Notes: generated by a model from the letters alone, not told the origin. Positions 51,550 to 60,696 are shown, numbered from the stretch's first letter. The stretch is 64,000 nucleotides of DNA from JAAYCI01 sp964370195 (GCA_964370195.1 CAYJIH010000002.1:1-64000); one strand, 5' to 3'. Numbers and translations: made by a program.

Positions 51550-52803
51550 ATGGTAGAACAAATTATGCAATTCATTGCCGACAACGATCCAGAGGTTGGC
51601 AAATCGCTTCAATGCGAGTACAACCGTCAACAACGTAACTTAGAGCTTATTGCTTCAGAAAATATTGTTTCGGAAGCTGTGCTGTGTGGTGTTGCTACAG
51701 TAGCCACCAACAAATATGCCGAAGGATATCCCGGAAAACGTTATTATGGCGGTTGCGAGTGTGTAGATGAACTGGAAAACATTGCCATCGAACGCGCCTG
51801 CAAATTGTTTGGTGCCGGTTATGCAAATGTGCAGCCACACTCTGGCGCACAAGCCAACACCGCTGTTTACTTTGCACTTCTCAATCCGGGCGACACCGTT
51901 TTAGGCATGGACTTAAGCAACGGCGGCCATTTAACACACGGCAGCCCTGTTAACATCTCTGGTAAATACTACAACTTCATCCCTTACAGCGTAGATGACG
52001 AAACACAGCAAATCAATTACGATACCGTTCGTCAATTGGCTTTAGAGCATAAACCAAAAATGATTGTGGCTGGCGCCTCTGCGTACCCACGCGCCATCCG
52101 TTTCGACATTTTTGCCGACATCGCCAAAGAAGTGGGTGCCTACCTTTTCGTAGACATGGCTCACGTTGCAGGCCTTGTTGCCGCCGGTTTACACCAAAGC
52201 CCCATGGAGTATGCCGACGTAATCGCCTCCACCACACACAAAACATTGCGTGGCCCTCGTGGCGGCCTCATCTTGTGTAAAGACCCTGAATTTGGCAAAC
52301 AATTCAACAAAGCTGTGTTCCCCGGCATGCAAGGCGGCCCGCTAGAGCATGTAATCGGTGCAAAAGCTATGTGCTTTGGCGAAGCTTTAAAACCTGAGTT
52401 TAAAGCATATCAACAACAAGTTGTAAACAACTCGGCTGCACTTGCAGACGCTTTGATGAAAGAAGGATTTGATCTTGTATCCGGTGGCACAGACAACCAC
52501 CTTATGCTAGTCGATTTGCGCTCTGTAAACCTTACAGGCAAAGAGATGCAACACCGCCTAGACGAGGTGTACATCACCGTTAACAAGAACACCATCCCAC
52601 ACGACCCTGCCAGCCCCTTTGTAACAAGCGGTGTGCGCATTGGCACCCCTGCCGTTACAACACGTGGCATGAAAGAAGCTGAGATGGCACAAATTGCAAG
52701 CTTCATCAAACTTGCCGCTACCGATTTTGAAGCAAGTGCTGACAAAGTTCGTGAAAACGTTTCGGCTCTTTGCGCAAAATTCCCACTGTATGGCGCAAAA
52801 TAA
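51550..52803 (+). CDS. glyA: Serine hydroxymethyltransferase (GlyA)
   Basis: PLP enzyme interconverting serine and glycine with tetrahydrofolate; 417 aa. Motifs: LIASENIVSEAV, NKYAEGYPGKRYYGGCE, VQPHSGAQANTAVYFAL, GGHLTHGSPVN, FVDMAHVAGLVAAGLHQSP, and the PLP lysine in STTHKTLRGPRGG. TAGGAGGG precedes the ATG. Between gcvT and serC, it links serine synthesis to one-carbon metabolism. Confidence 0.97.
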   Translation: MVEQIMQFIADNDPEVGKSLQCEYNRQQRNLELIASENIVSEAVLCGVATVATNKYAEGYPGKRYYGGCECVDELENIAIERACKLFGAGYANVQPHSGAQANTAVYFALLNPGDTVLGMDLSNGGHLTHGSPVNISGKYYNFIPYSVDDETQQINYDTVRQLALEHKPKMIVAGASAYPRAIRFDIFADIAKEVGAYLFVDMAHVAGLVAAGLHQSPMEYADVIASTTHKTLRGPRGGLILCKDPEFGKQFNKAVFPGMQGGPLEHVIGAKAMCFGEALKPEFKAYQQQVVNNSAALADALMKEGFDLVSGGTDNHLMLVDLRSVNLTGKEMQHRLDEVYITVNKNTIPHDPASPFVTSGVRIGTPAVTTRGMKEAEMAQIASFIKLAATDFEASADKVRENVSALCAKFPLYGAK

Positions 52804-52863
52804 ATTATCTTACATCGGCTACAACGCCCGTATATAAGAAACTATTTTAGGAGGAAATACCGA

Positions 52864-53949
52864 ATGCCCAGACTTTACAATTTTTCTGCAGGACCATCCA
52901 TTTTACCGGAAGAGGTTCTAAAACAAGCCAGCGAAGAAATGATGGACTACCAAGGAAGTGGTATGTCTGTTATGGAGATGAGCCACCGCTCGAAAGTGTA
53001 TGACAAAATCATCACCAACACAGAGGCAATGTTCCGCAAAGTGCTGAATATTCCCGATAACTACAAAGTGTTGTTCTTGCAAGGCGGTGCCACACTGCAG
53101 TTCGCCATGATTCCGGCAAACTTGCTTGCCAAAAACGGCGTGGCCGATTATACCCTCACCGGTACATTCTCTACCAAAGCATACGAAGAAGCCCAAATTT
53201 TTGGCAAAAAAATCAATGTAGCCGGTTCTACAAAAGAGGAAAAATTTGTACGCGTTCCACGTCAAGACGAATTGACATTGGATGCAAATGCTGATTATTT
53301 CCACCTTTGCACCAACAACACCATCGTAGGTAGCAAGTGGCATTACCTGCCCGAAACAGGCAACGTGCCCATCGTGGCTGATATGTCTTCTTGCATTCTT
53401 TCCGAGCCCATCGATGTGTCGAAATATGGCCTCATCTATGCCGGTGCCCAGAAAAATATTGCACCTGCCGGCTTAACACTTGTTATCGTTCGCGAAGATT
53501 TGCTGCACGACCCACTGCCCGGCACCCCGGTTATGATGAACTATGCCGTTGCAGCGAAAAACGATTCGATGTACAACACACCTTCCACCTACCCCATTTA
53601 CATGGCAATGCTTGTGCTTGAGTGGATTGAGCGCACCGGTGGTTTGGAAGCAATGAAACAACGCAACGAAGAAAAAGCCAACATTTTGTATGATTACTTG
53701 GATTCGACCGATTTCTACAAAACAGCTGTGGCAAAAGAAGACCGTTCGATGATGAACGTTACCTTCAAAACCGGCAACGAAGAGCTAGACAACAAATTTG
53801 TTGCTGAGAGCACCAAAAACAACATGTCAAACCTCAAAGGCCACCGTTCTGTGGGCGGCATGCGTGCTTCCATCTACAATGCCATGCCAAAAGCAGGCGT
53901 TGAGCACCTTGTTGAGTTTATGAAACGTTTCGAGCAAGAAAACAGCTAA
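52864..53949 (+). CDS. serC: Phosphoserine aminotransferase (SerC)
   Basis: Second step of serine synthesis; 361 aa. Typical: YNFSAGPSILPEEVL, GSGMSVMEMSHRSK, FLQGGATLQFAMIPANL, and the PLP lysine in IYAGAQKNIAPAGLTLVIV. TTAGGAGGAAA lies 6 bases before ATG 52864. Directly upstream of serA. Confidence 0.96.
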   Translation: MPRLYNFSAGPSILPEEVLKQASEEMMDYQGSGMSVMEMSHRSKVYDKIITNTEAMFRKVLNIPDNYKVLFLQGGATLQFAMIPANLLAKNGVADYTLTGTFSTKAYEEAQIFGKKINVAGSTKEEKFVRVPRQDELTLDANADYFHLCTNNTIVGSKWHYLPETGNVPIVADMSSCILSEPIDVSKYGLIYAGAQKNIAPAGLTLVIVREDLLHDPLPGTPVMMNYAVAAKNDSMYNTPSTYPIYMAMLVLEWIERTGGLEAMKQRNEEKANILYDYLDSTDFYKTAVAKEDRSMMNVTFKTGNEELDNKFVAESTKNNMSNLKGHRSVGGMRASIYNAMPKAGVEHLVEFMKRFEQENS

Positions 53950-53973
53950 TTTCATTTGAAATTTGAAAAATGT

Positions 53974-54006
53974 AAAAGTCGAGGCCAAAGGTTGGCCTTG
54001 GCTTTT
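53974..54006 (+). terminator. Hairpin between serC and serA
   Basis: A 15-base near-perfect inverted repeat (53974-53988 with 53992-54006, loop AGG) ends in TTTT. Possibly a partial terminator that sets relative serC and serA levels. Confidence 0.65.
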
Positions 54007-54043
54007 GCCTTGAAAGTATAAACAAGAAAAGAGGAAACTGATC

Positions 54044-54955
54044 ATGGCTAGAATTTTAGCAAGTGACGGCATGGACAAATCTGCCGTAACAAAACTGGAA
54101 GAGCTTGGCTACGAAGTAGTAGAGCAGTTTTATGAGCCCGAAGAGCTTGCACAACAATTGAAAGAGTTTGACGCTCTTGTTGTGCGTAGTGCCACAAAAG
54201 TACGCGAGCCCATTATTGACGTGGCAGCAGAGGCTGGCCGTTTGAAATTGGTTATCCGCGGTGGCGTTGGTGTAGACAACATCGATGTAGACTATGCCAA
54301 AAGCAAAGGCATTGATGTAACAAACACCCCCAATGCTTCCAGCGATGCTGTAGCAGAATTGGCCATTGGCCACATGTTCTGCCTTTCGCGCTTCATCCAC
54401 ATTGCCAACGTTACCATGCGTGATGGCAAATGGGAGAAAAAAGCATATGCAGGCGGCATTGAGCTAGCCGGCAAAACCTTGGGCCTTATCGGTTGTGGCC
54501 GCATTGGCCGCAGCGTTGGCAAAAAAGCATTGGCACTTGGCATGGACGTTATCTACTATGATCCCGTAGGCCCACTGCCCGAAAATGAGCCCCTGCGTTG
54601 CGTTAGCCTTGAAGAAGTGCTTAGCAACAGTGACTTCATTTCTTTGCATGTGCCAAAAAGCGACAAACCCATCCTTGGCAGTGCCGAATTTGCAAAGCTG
54701 AAAGATGGCGTTCGCATTGTAAACACCGCTCGTGGCGGCCTTGTAGACGAGGACGCCCTTGTTGACGCTTTAGACAGTGGCAAAGTAGCAGCCGCTGCAC
54801 TCGATGTGTTTGCAGAAGAGCCCAGCAAAAACGAAAAAGTGCTTAAGCACCCCAAAATTTCGTTAACACCGCACATTGGCGCTTCCACAAAAGAAGCACA
54901 AGAGCGCATCGGAAGCGAAATCGTTTCTCTTATCACAGAAAAAATTGCAAAATAA
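54044..54955 (+). CDS. serA: D-3-phosphoglycerate dehydrogenase, short form (SerA)
   Basis: First step of serine synthesis; 303 aa, lacking the C-terminal ACT and intervening domains that mediate serine inhibition in longer forms. Motifs: NAD loop LGLIGCGRIGRSVGKKAL, catalytic Arg in VNTARGGLVDEDAL, Glu and His in VFAEEPSKNEKVLKHP and SLTPHIGASTKEAQ. AAGAGGAAAC precedes the ATG. Confidence 0.95.
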   Translation: MARILASDGMDKSAVTKLEELGYEVVEQFYEPEELAQQLKEFDALVVRSATKVREPIIDVAAEAGRLKLVIRGGVGVDNIDVDYAKSKGIDVTNTPNASSDAVAELAIGHMFCLSRFIHIANVTMRDGKWEKKAYAGGIELAGKTLGLIGCGRIGRSVGKKALALGMDVIYYDPVGPLPENEPLRCVSLEEVLSNSDFISLHVPKSDKPILGSAEFAKLKDGVRIVNTARGGLVDEDALVDALDSGKVAAAALDVFAEEPSKNEKVLKHPKISLTPHIGASTKEAQERIGSEIVSLITEKIAK

Positions 54956-54979
54956 TATCGACCTTATATAGACACCATT

Positions 54980-55015
54980 CTGTTGGTATTGGGTTTCCGA
55001 TACCAACAGGTTTTT
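54980..55015 (+). terminator. Terminator after serA
   Basis: CTGTTGGTAT (54980-54989) with ATACCAACAG (55000-55009), followed by GTTTTTAC. Confidence 0.85.
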
Positions 55016-55067
55016 ACGAAAAAATTCGACAATTTAACTAGTATTTAGCAGAAAGGCATGATTTAAT

Positions 55068-56321
55068 ATGGCAAAGTATAACCCATATGACAATGTTCTA
55101 GCTGTAGTAGAACAGGCAGCACAACTACTTGGCTATCCTGCAGCAGATTACGAAACGATTAAACATCCAGAGCGTGAATTACAAGTTTCTGTTCCCGTGG
55201 AAATGGATGATGGCACTGTGCAAGTGTTTGAGGGCTTCCGTGTGCAGCACTCTACTTTGCGTGGGCCGGCAAAAGGTGGTTTGCGTTATCACCCCGATGT
55301 AAACAAAGACGAAGTAAAAGCTCTTGCTGCTTGGATGACCTTCAAATGTGCCGTTGTGAACATTCCATATGGTGGTGCTAAAGGTGGCGTTGTGGTAGAT
55401 CCGGGCAAGCTTTCTAAAGGCGAGATGCGTCGGCTCACACGTCGTTTCACTTCGGCCATTGCCCCCATCATCGGCCCCGACTCTGATATTCCGGCACCAG
55501 ACGTTGGCACCAACGCAGAAGTTATGGGTTGGATTATGGATACGTACAGCATGCTCAGGGGCCACTGTGTGCCCGGTGTTATCACAGGCAAACCACTTTC
55601 TATTGGTGGTGCACCCGGCCGCAACGAAGCAACTGGCCGTGGCGTAATGTTAAGCACTGTAAATATCTTAAACAAAAAAGGAATTCCGGTTGAAGGCACC
55701 ACCGTTGCTGTACAAGGTTTTGGTAACGTGGGTAGCATCTCTGCAAAGCTTTTGTTTGAAAAAGGATGCAAAATTGTAGCTGCCAGCGATGTATCCGGCG
55801 GTGTTTACTGCGCAGAGGGCCTAGACATTCCAAACGTTTTGGCCTGTATCGAAAATGGCAACTTGCTAAAAGATTACAATGGCGCTGGTGTGTCTCACAT
55901 CAGCAACGAAGAACTTTTGGCAACAGACTGCACGGTGCTTATCCCTGCTGCTCTTGAAAACCAAATCAATGAAAAAACCGTAGACAGTGTAAAAGCTACT
56001 ATCATTGTAGAAGCTGCAAACGGCCCAACAACAATGGAAAGTGATGCCATTTTAGAAAAACGTGGCGTTACAGTAGTGCCTGATATTTTGGCCAATGCCG
56101 GCGGTGTGGTTGTTTCTTATTTCGAGTGGGTTCAAAACATTCAATCGATGTATTGGACAGAAGATGAAGTAAACGCCCGCATGGAGCCCATCATGAACCG
56201 CTCGTTCGATGAAGTATATAACATTGCACAAGAAAAAGGTGTTTCGCTTCGTCTTGGCGCTTACCTTATTGCCATCAAACGCGTGGTAGAAGCCCACAAA
56301 ATTCGTGGTCTTTGGCCCTAA
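55068..56321 (+). CDS. Glutamate dehydrogenase (Glu/Leu/Phe/Val dehydrogenase family)
   Basis: NAD(P)-dependent oxidative deamination of glutamate; 417 aa hexameric type. Motifs: STLRGPAKGGLRYHPDV, catalytic Lys in PYGGAKGGVVVDP, IPAPDVGTNAEVMGWI, the nucleotide loop VAVQGFGNVGSISAKLL and VEAANGPTT. CAGAAAGGCA precedes ATG 55068. Cofactor preference is not certain from sequence. The 3' UTR carries repeat copy A and then a terminator. Confidence 0.93.
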   Translation: MAKYNPYDNVLAVVEQAAQLLGYPAADYETIKHPERELQVSVPVEMDDGTVQVFEGFRVQHSTLRGPAKGGLRYHPDVNKDEVKALAAWMTFKCAVVNIPYGGAKGGVVVDPGKLSKGEMRRLTRRFTSAIAPIIGPDSDIPAPDVGTNAEVMGWIMDTYSMLRGHCVPGVITGKPLSIGGAPGRNEATGRGVMLSTVNILNKKGIPVEGTTVAVQGFGNVGSISAKLLFEKGCKIVAASDVSGGVYCAEGLDIPNVLACIENGNLLKDYNGAGVSHISNEELLATDCTVLIPAALENQINEKTVDSVKATIIVEAANGPTTMESDAILEKRGVTVVPDILANAGGVVVSYFEWVQNIQSMYWTEDEVNARMEPIMNRSFDEVYNIAQEKGVSLRLGAYLIAIKRVVEAHKIRGLWP

Positions 56322-56411
56322 GCAAAACACTCCATTCGCTGCAAAATACCATCTGTGTAGCAAGAAAGAATGCATCGTAAATACGTTTGTATGTGATGTA
56401 AGATTGCAATT

Positions 56412-56457
56412 GCATTTCGCATCTAATAGCACAGTTGGCGCTTTATTGACAGCCTAA
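56412..56457 (+). repeat. Dispersed 3'-UTR repeat, copy A
   Basis: A 46-base element starting GCATTTCGCATCTAATAGCA and ending TTGACAGCCTAA. Identical in 36 of 46 positions to copy B (56559-56604) with no gaps. It ends one base before a perfect terminator stem (56459-56485). Confidence 0.75.
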
Positions 56458-56458
56458 C

Positions 56459-56490
56459 AAGACATCGGCATTTTGCCGATGTCTTCTTTT
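56459..56490 (+). terminator. Terminator after gdh, next to repeat A
   Basis: AAGACATCGGCA (56459-56470) with TGCCGATGTCTT (56474-56485), 12 bp perfect, then CTTTTG. Confidence 0.85.
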
Positions 56491-56558
56491 GTCTTCTTCG
56501 GCGAAATGGATACAACGCCGCCGATAAAAGTGCCTACAAATAACATGCCTCGACAATG

Positions 56559-56604
56559 GCATTTCATACCTAACACCACAATAGGTGCTTTATTGATAAC
56601 CTAA
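56559..56604 (+). repeat. Dispersed 3'-UTR repeat, copy B
   Basis: A 46-base element starting GCATTTCATACCTAACACCA and ending TTGATAACCTAA. It is 147 bases downstream of copy A, same orientation. It contains CACC-ACAATA-GGTG, which can fold; the equivalent positions in copy A (AGC and GCT) also pair. Most differences between copies are transitions. A third, degenerate copy (56650-56695, with an 8-base insertion) overlaps the cls promoter. The other parts of the 428-base gap show no gene. Confidence 0.75.
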
Positions 56605-56672
56605 ACCAACATTTTGCAATGGTTCTAATAAACATAAGGCCGAACCGGAGTATTTTTACAGTATCGGCACAG

Positions 56673-56701
56673 TTGAATTTTTAGCGCTTTCTTGATACAA
56701 T
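56673..56701 (+). promoter_or_regulatory. Promoter of the cardiolipin synthase gene
   Basis: TTGAAT (56673-56678), 17 bases, TACAAT (56696-56701). Confidence 0.75.
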
Positions 56702-56749
56702 AAATGCAAAATTGTTTTTATTCAGTTACTGCGTGAAAGGGGATGAAAC

Positions 56750-58273
56750 ATGAAACTTGGGGTTTTAGTGCGTGCTGCAATAATGATTTTTACAGCTGTT
56801 TTGCAGATTCTTTTTTGGTTTGGGCTGGTGCTTTTGCTGGGAAGTTATGCTGATATTTTGATTTTCCTACTGGCATTGCTTAATATTTATTGTACCATTG
56901 TAATTATTATAAGTGATAAATACCCGGAAATAAAAATTCCATGGATTATTGTATTGCATTTTTTGCCCATTGCAGGCGGCATCATTTATCTCGTGTTTGG
57001 TACACACCGAGATAGCAAGCATAAAAAAATGGTGCAAAAACAGATAGACGAGCAGCATATACAATGGCTAAATACAAATGAGCGGCTAACGCCGGAATGT
57101 TTTGCGAATGACTCCATCGCCATGCGACAATCGGAATATTTGCGCAGAGTGGCTTTTGCACCGGCTTGTAGCAATACACAGGTGGATTATTTCCCGCTGG
57201 GTGAAGATAAGTTTGACGCCATGCTACGTGAATTGAAAACAGCAGAAAAATTTATTTTCCTCGAATATTTTATCATCGAAAAAGGGAAAATGTGGAACTC
57301 TATCGAAGCCATTTTGATAGAGAAAGCACAAAACGGCGTAGACGTGCGTGTGATGTTTGATGACCTAGGCTGCCTGTTAACCTTGCCCTCTGGCTTTGTA
57401 ACTCGATTGAAAGCACACGGCATTGCTTGCAGAGCATTTAACCCAATGCGCACGTTGTTTAATTCAAATTTTAACAGCCGAGACCATCGCAAAATATTGG
57501 TAATTGATGGCAACACCGGCTTTATTGGTGGTGTAAACTTGGCCGACGAATACATCAATGAAAAAGTGAAATTTGGGCACTGGAAAGACACCGCCGTTAT
57601 GTTAAAAGGTGATGCTGTGTACAACCTTACCATGATGTTCCTTTCGATGTGGAACTTGCTTACGGGAAATGTTGAGAATGTTTCGCAATATGCCCCTACA
57701 CAACGCTTTGAGCCAGATGGTATCATTCAGCCGTATGGTGATACGCCTTTGGATGATAATGCGGTAGGCGAAACCGTGTACATGAGCATGCTTGGATGTG
57801 CAAAAGATTATGTATATATCACAACCCCCTATCTTATCATCAGCCGTGAAATGATTGTGGCGCTTACAACCGCAGCAAAGTCCGGTGTGGATGTACGAAT
57901 GATTTTACCGGGTATCCCAGACAAAAAAACGGTTTGGTTTTTATCGCGCTCCTACTACAAAACATTGTTAAAAGCAGGCGTGAAAATTTATGAATACACC
58001 CCCGGTTTTGTGCATGCAAAAATGTTTGTTAGTGATGATGAGAGCGCCGTTGTGGGCACCATCAATTTGGATTTTCGCAGCTTGGCGCTTCACTATGAGT
58101 GTGGCGTTTGGATGTATCGCTCGTCGGCTGTGATGAAAGTGAAAGAAGACTTTTTAAATACGCAGGCATTGTGCCACGAAATCACATTGGAAAACCATCC
58201 TTATAAAGGCCGGATGTCGCCCGTGAAATTTGCTTTACTTGGCATACTACGCTCGTTTGCACCTTTATTCTAA
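56750..58273 (+). CDS. cls: Cardiolipin synthase (PLD family)
   Basis: Joins two phosphatidylglycerols into cardiolipin at the membrane; 507 aa. Two N-terminal membrane helices (about 5-55), then a PLD_N-type IPWIIVLHFLPIAGGIIYLVFG. Two HKD motifs are intact: SRDHRKILVIDGNTGFIGG and FVHAKMFVSDDESAVVGTINLD. GAAAGGGGAT precedes the ATG. A short AAT microsatellite (58272-58291) follows the stop. Confidence 0.94.
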   Translation: MKLGVLVRAAIMIFTAVLQILFWFGLVLLLGSYADILIFLLALLNIYCTIVIIISDKYPEIKIPWIIVLHFLPIAGGIIYLVFGTHRDSKHKKMVQKQIDEQHIQWLNTNERLTPECFANDSIAMRQSEYLRRVAFAPACSNTQVDYFPLGEDKFDAMLRELKTAEKFIFLEYFIIEKGKMWNSIEAILIEKAQNGVDVRVMFDDLGCLLTLPSGFVTRLKAHGIACRAFNPMRTLFNSNFNSRDHRKILVIDGNTGFIGGVNLADEYINEKVKFGHWKDTAVMLKGDAVYNLTMMFLSMWNLLTGNVENVSQYAPTQRFEPDGIIQPYGDTPLDDNAVGETVYMSMLGCAKDYVYITTPYLIISREMIVALTTAAKSGVDVRMILPGIPDKKTVWFLSRSYYKTLLKAGVKIYEYTPGFVHAKMFVSDDESAVVGTINLDFRSLALHYECGVWMYRSSAVMKVKEDFLNTQALCHEITLENHPYKGRMSPVKFALLGILRSFAPLF

Positions 58274-58291
58274 TAATAATAATAATAATAT
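58272..58291 (+). repeat. AAT trinucleotide microsatellite
   Basis: About six AAT units run directly from the cls stop codon. Length variation here would not alter the protein. Confidence 0.8.
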
Positions 58292-58330
58292 ACGAGGCCC
58301 TTACACGCATACAAATACAGCAATAATAAG

Positions 58331-58372
58331 AAAAGGACTTGCAAGAGAAAAATCTCTTGCAAGTCCTTTTAA
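58331..58372. terminator. Bidirectional terminator between cls and the CofE-like gene
   Basis: A perfect 18-bp stem (58331-58348 with 58353-58370) with an AAAA loop, T-run on one side and A-run on the other. Confidence 0.93.
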
Positions 58373-58379
58373 TGCATGC

Positions 58380-59561
58380 TTATTCGCTGGCGTAATTTGT
58401 AAAATAACCTTTGATATACACAACCGGTGTACCGCGGTCTCCGCTGCCACTTACAAGGTCGCATAAGCTACCCAGCAAGTCTGTATAGCGACGTGGCGTA
58501 GTGCCTTGAGCCGCCATTTTACCCACAAGATCTTGATCTTTTTCACGGATACGGCTAAGTACATTTTCACGCAGCTCTTCACCGGAAAGGTCACAAAGAT
58601 CGTTATCGGCCAAATATTTCATTTTCAATTCATTTGGCGTGCCGGCAAGGCCACTGGTGTAACCAGGGGAAACAACAGGATCGGCCAATTCCCAAATACC
58701 ACCAACAGGGTCTTTAAAGCAACCATCGCCATACACCATCACTTCTACCGTTTTTCCTGTGGCTTCTTTAAGGCGTGCTTGCATGTCTTCCACAAGAGGC
58801 TGGCAGTTGCGCGGGAATAGCTTTACCTTATCGGGTGTTGCCATATTGCTACCCAAAAGGCCATAGTCTGCATTAAATCCACTGCCATTAACGCTTTCGG
58901 TTAAAATGTCGTCTAGACCAAGCACCGTGGTGGCACCAGCAGCTTTCAGTTTGCGTTTTGTTCGTGCTCTTGTGTGGATATCGCAGCAAAGCACATTGCT
59001 TGTGTATTTTAAAATATGAGTTGGGTTGTTGGAAAAAACCACTTCAACGTGTTCCCCAAATGTTTTGTAAAACTCGATATAATCCACCCCTGTAAACGGA
59101 TGAACTGTGTCGTTGCCAAAAACACGGCGAAAATCCTCTTCGGAAAAATGATCTCGATATGGGTCAACATCTTTGTCTTCCACTTGTTCCCAGCTCACAA
59201 GCTCATTGCCCACTTCATCCGCCGGAAATGACAGTTGCACATACAATTTATCGCAAGCTTGTGCAATGGCTTTTAACAAAATGGAAAACCTGTTTCGACT
59301 TAAAATAGGGAACACGATGCCAAGGCTGCCACCACCAAATTTCTGACGGATATCTTGGGCAATTTCTTCGCAGGTAACATAATTCCCCTGCGTGCGCCCT
59401 ACAACAGATTCGGTAATTCCAATGATATCACCGTCTTCAATAGCAAACCCCTCTTCTTTGGCCGTGTTCAATACACTGTCACAAACAGCTTTTGCCAAAT
59501 CGTCGCCCTCTTTGAAAATAGGGGAAACAATACCTCGTGCAGTTACGCCGGTGTGTCTCAT
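58380..59561 (-). CDS. CofE-like ligase (F420-0:gamma-glutamyl ligase family) of unknown substrate
   Basis: A 393-aa protein matching the F420 gamma-glutamyl ligase family: IEDGDIIGITESVVGRTQGNYV near the N-terminus, PILSRNRFSILLKAIA, and VMVYGDGCFKDPVGGIWELADP in the C-terminal half. No other F420 biosynthesis gene is in view, and F420 is not expected in such an organism, so the true substrate is open. It follows asnA by 12 bases in an operon, suggesting related amide or peptide-bond chemistry. Confidence 0.75.
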   Translation of the reverse strand: MRHTGVTARGIVSPIFKEGDDLAKAVCDSVLNTAKEEGFAIEDGDIIGITESVVGRTQGNYVTCEEIAQDIRQKFGGGSLGIVFPILSRNRFSILLKAIAQACDKLYVQLSFPADEVGNELVSWEQVEDKDVDPYRDHFSEEDFRRVFGNDTVHPFTGVDYIEFYKTFGEHVEVVFSNNPTHILKYTSNVLCCDIHTRARTKRKLKAAGATTVLGLDDILTESVNGSGFNADYGLLGSNMATPDKVKLFPRNCQPLVEDMQARLKEATGKTVEVMVYGDGCFKDPVGGIWELADPVVSPGYTSGLAGTPNELKMKYLADNDLCDLSGEELRENVLSRIREKDQDLVGKMAAQGTTPRRYTDLLGSLCDLVSGSGDRGTPVVYIKGYFTNYASE

Positions 59562-59573
59562 AGTGCCCTCTCC

Positions 59574-60560
59574 TTATAGAATGTTGATGTTATTTTTTGC
59601 ACATTCAGCCACCATTTCATCAGGCCAAATGGAAGCTTGCACCTCACCAATATGTGCTTTTTCAAGCATAAACATACAAAGGCGGCTTTGTCCAATACCG
59701 CCACCAATTGTCAGCGGTAGTTCGTCTGCCAAAAGTGCTTTATGGAAGGGGAAGGCAAGACGATCTTCTTTCTGGGCCTCACTTAGCTGTGCTTGCAAAC
59801 GGGCAGCGTCTACACGAATACCCATTGACGAAAGCTCCAGTGCACCGCCAATCATGGGATAATGCACCAGGATGTCACCGTTTAAATTCCAGTCGTCATA
59901 GTCAGGTGCGCGGCCATCATGGGGGGCACCATTTTTCAATTTACCACCAATGCCAATTAAGAAAACAGCACCATATTCTTTTGCAATGGCGTTCTCGCGC
60001 TGCTTTGGTGTCATTTCCGGGAAACGCTCTTCTAGTTCCAATGTGGTGATAAAGTAAATGTCGCTGGGTAAATCGATATTGATTTGTGGATATTTTTTGC
60101 ACACAAGGTTTGAAACGCGCAAAAGAACACTGTAAATTTGGCGAACTGTTTTTTCAAGGTAATCGCGCGTACGCTCTTCACGTGTAAGCACCTTTTCCCA
60201 GTCCCACTGGTCCACGTACAATGAGTGGATGGCATCACATACTTCATCACGGCGAATGGCGTTCATATCGGTATAAATGCCCGTGCCGGGTTTAAATCCA
60301 TATCGCCCTAACGCATGGCGTTTCCATTTAGCCAGGCTATGTGCCACTTCGGCCACCTTGCCGGTTTCTTTGATATCAAACGACACCGAGCGCTCCACAC
60401 CGTTTAAATTGTCATTTAAGCCACTGGCCTCCAGTAGAAATAAAGGGGCAGAAACACGTGTAAGGGAAAGTTCCTTACCAAGTTCGGCTTCAAAGTTGTC
60501 TTTGACAAATTTAAGGGCGATTTCGGTTTCAATCAAATCGAGCTTCGGTGTATAGTGCAT
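59574..60560 (-). CDS. asnA: Aspartate-ammonia ligase (asparagine synthetase A)
   Basis: Class II aaRS-like enzyme that amidates aspartate with ammonia and ATP; 328 aa, the usual size. Motifs: IALKFVKDNFEAELGKELSLTRVSAPLF, RRDEVCDAIHSLYVDQWDWEK and the C-terminal LPLTIGGGIGQSRLCMF. AGAAAGGAGTA precedes the ATG. Own promoter at 60628-60656; no T-box leader is seen in the ~70-nt 5' region. Confidence 0.96.
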   Translation of the reverse strand: MHYTPKLDLIETEIALKFVKDNFEAELGKELSLTRVSAPLFLLEASGLNDNLNGVERSVSFDIKETGKVAEVAHSLAKWKRHALGRYGFKPGTGIYTDMNAIRRDEVCDAIHSLYVDQWDWEKVLTREERTRDYLEKTVRQIYSVLLRVSNLVCKKYPQINIDLPSDIYFITTLELEERFPEMTPKQRENAIAKEYGAVFLIGIGGKLKNGAPHDGRAPDYDDWNLNGDILVHYPMIGGALELSSMGIRVDAARLQAQLSEAQKEDRLAFPFHKALLADELPLTIGGGIGQSRLCMFMLEKAHIGEVQASIWPDEMVAECAKNNINIL

Positions 60561-60627
60561 AAACGTACTCCTTTCTAAAATGAAAACACAAAATTTTGAT
60601 GAATATATTTATAATTGTACCTTATCT

Positions 60628-60656
60628 AGTATACGAAAAAACAACGCATTCGGCAA
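60628..60656 (-). promoter_or_regulatory. Promoter of asnA and the CofE-like gene
   Basis: Minus strand: TTGCCG, 17 bases, TATACT. Confidence 0.78.
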
Positions 60657-60696
60657 GTAAGAGAGGATATTTTACAGTCTTGCCCAAAAATTGTCC

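Noticed and set aside
56500..56545. Sigma-28 promoter before cls (GCCGATAA at about 56519)
   Set aside because: The -10-like string is good but there is no -35 match at 11 or 15 bases, and a better sigma-A promoter lies nearer the gene.
56412..56604. CRISPR repeats
   Set aside because: The repeat unit length is plausible, but the two copies are 147 bases apart, only about 78 percent identical, and no cas genes are present.
60561..60627. T-box leader before asnA
   Set aside because: The distance from promoter to start is only about 60 nt and the T-box sequence is absent.
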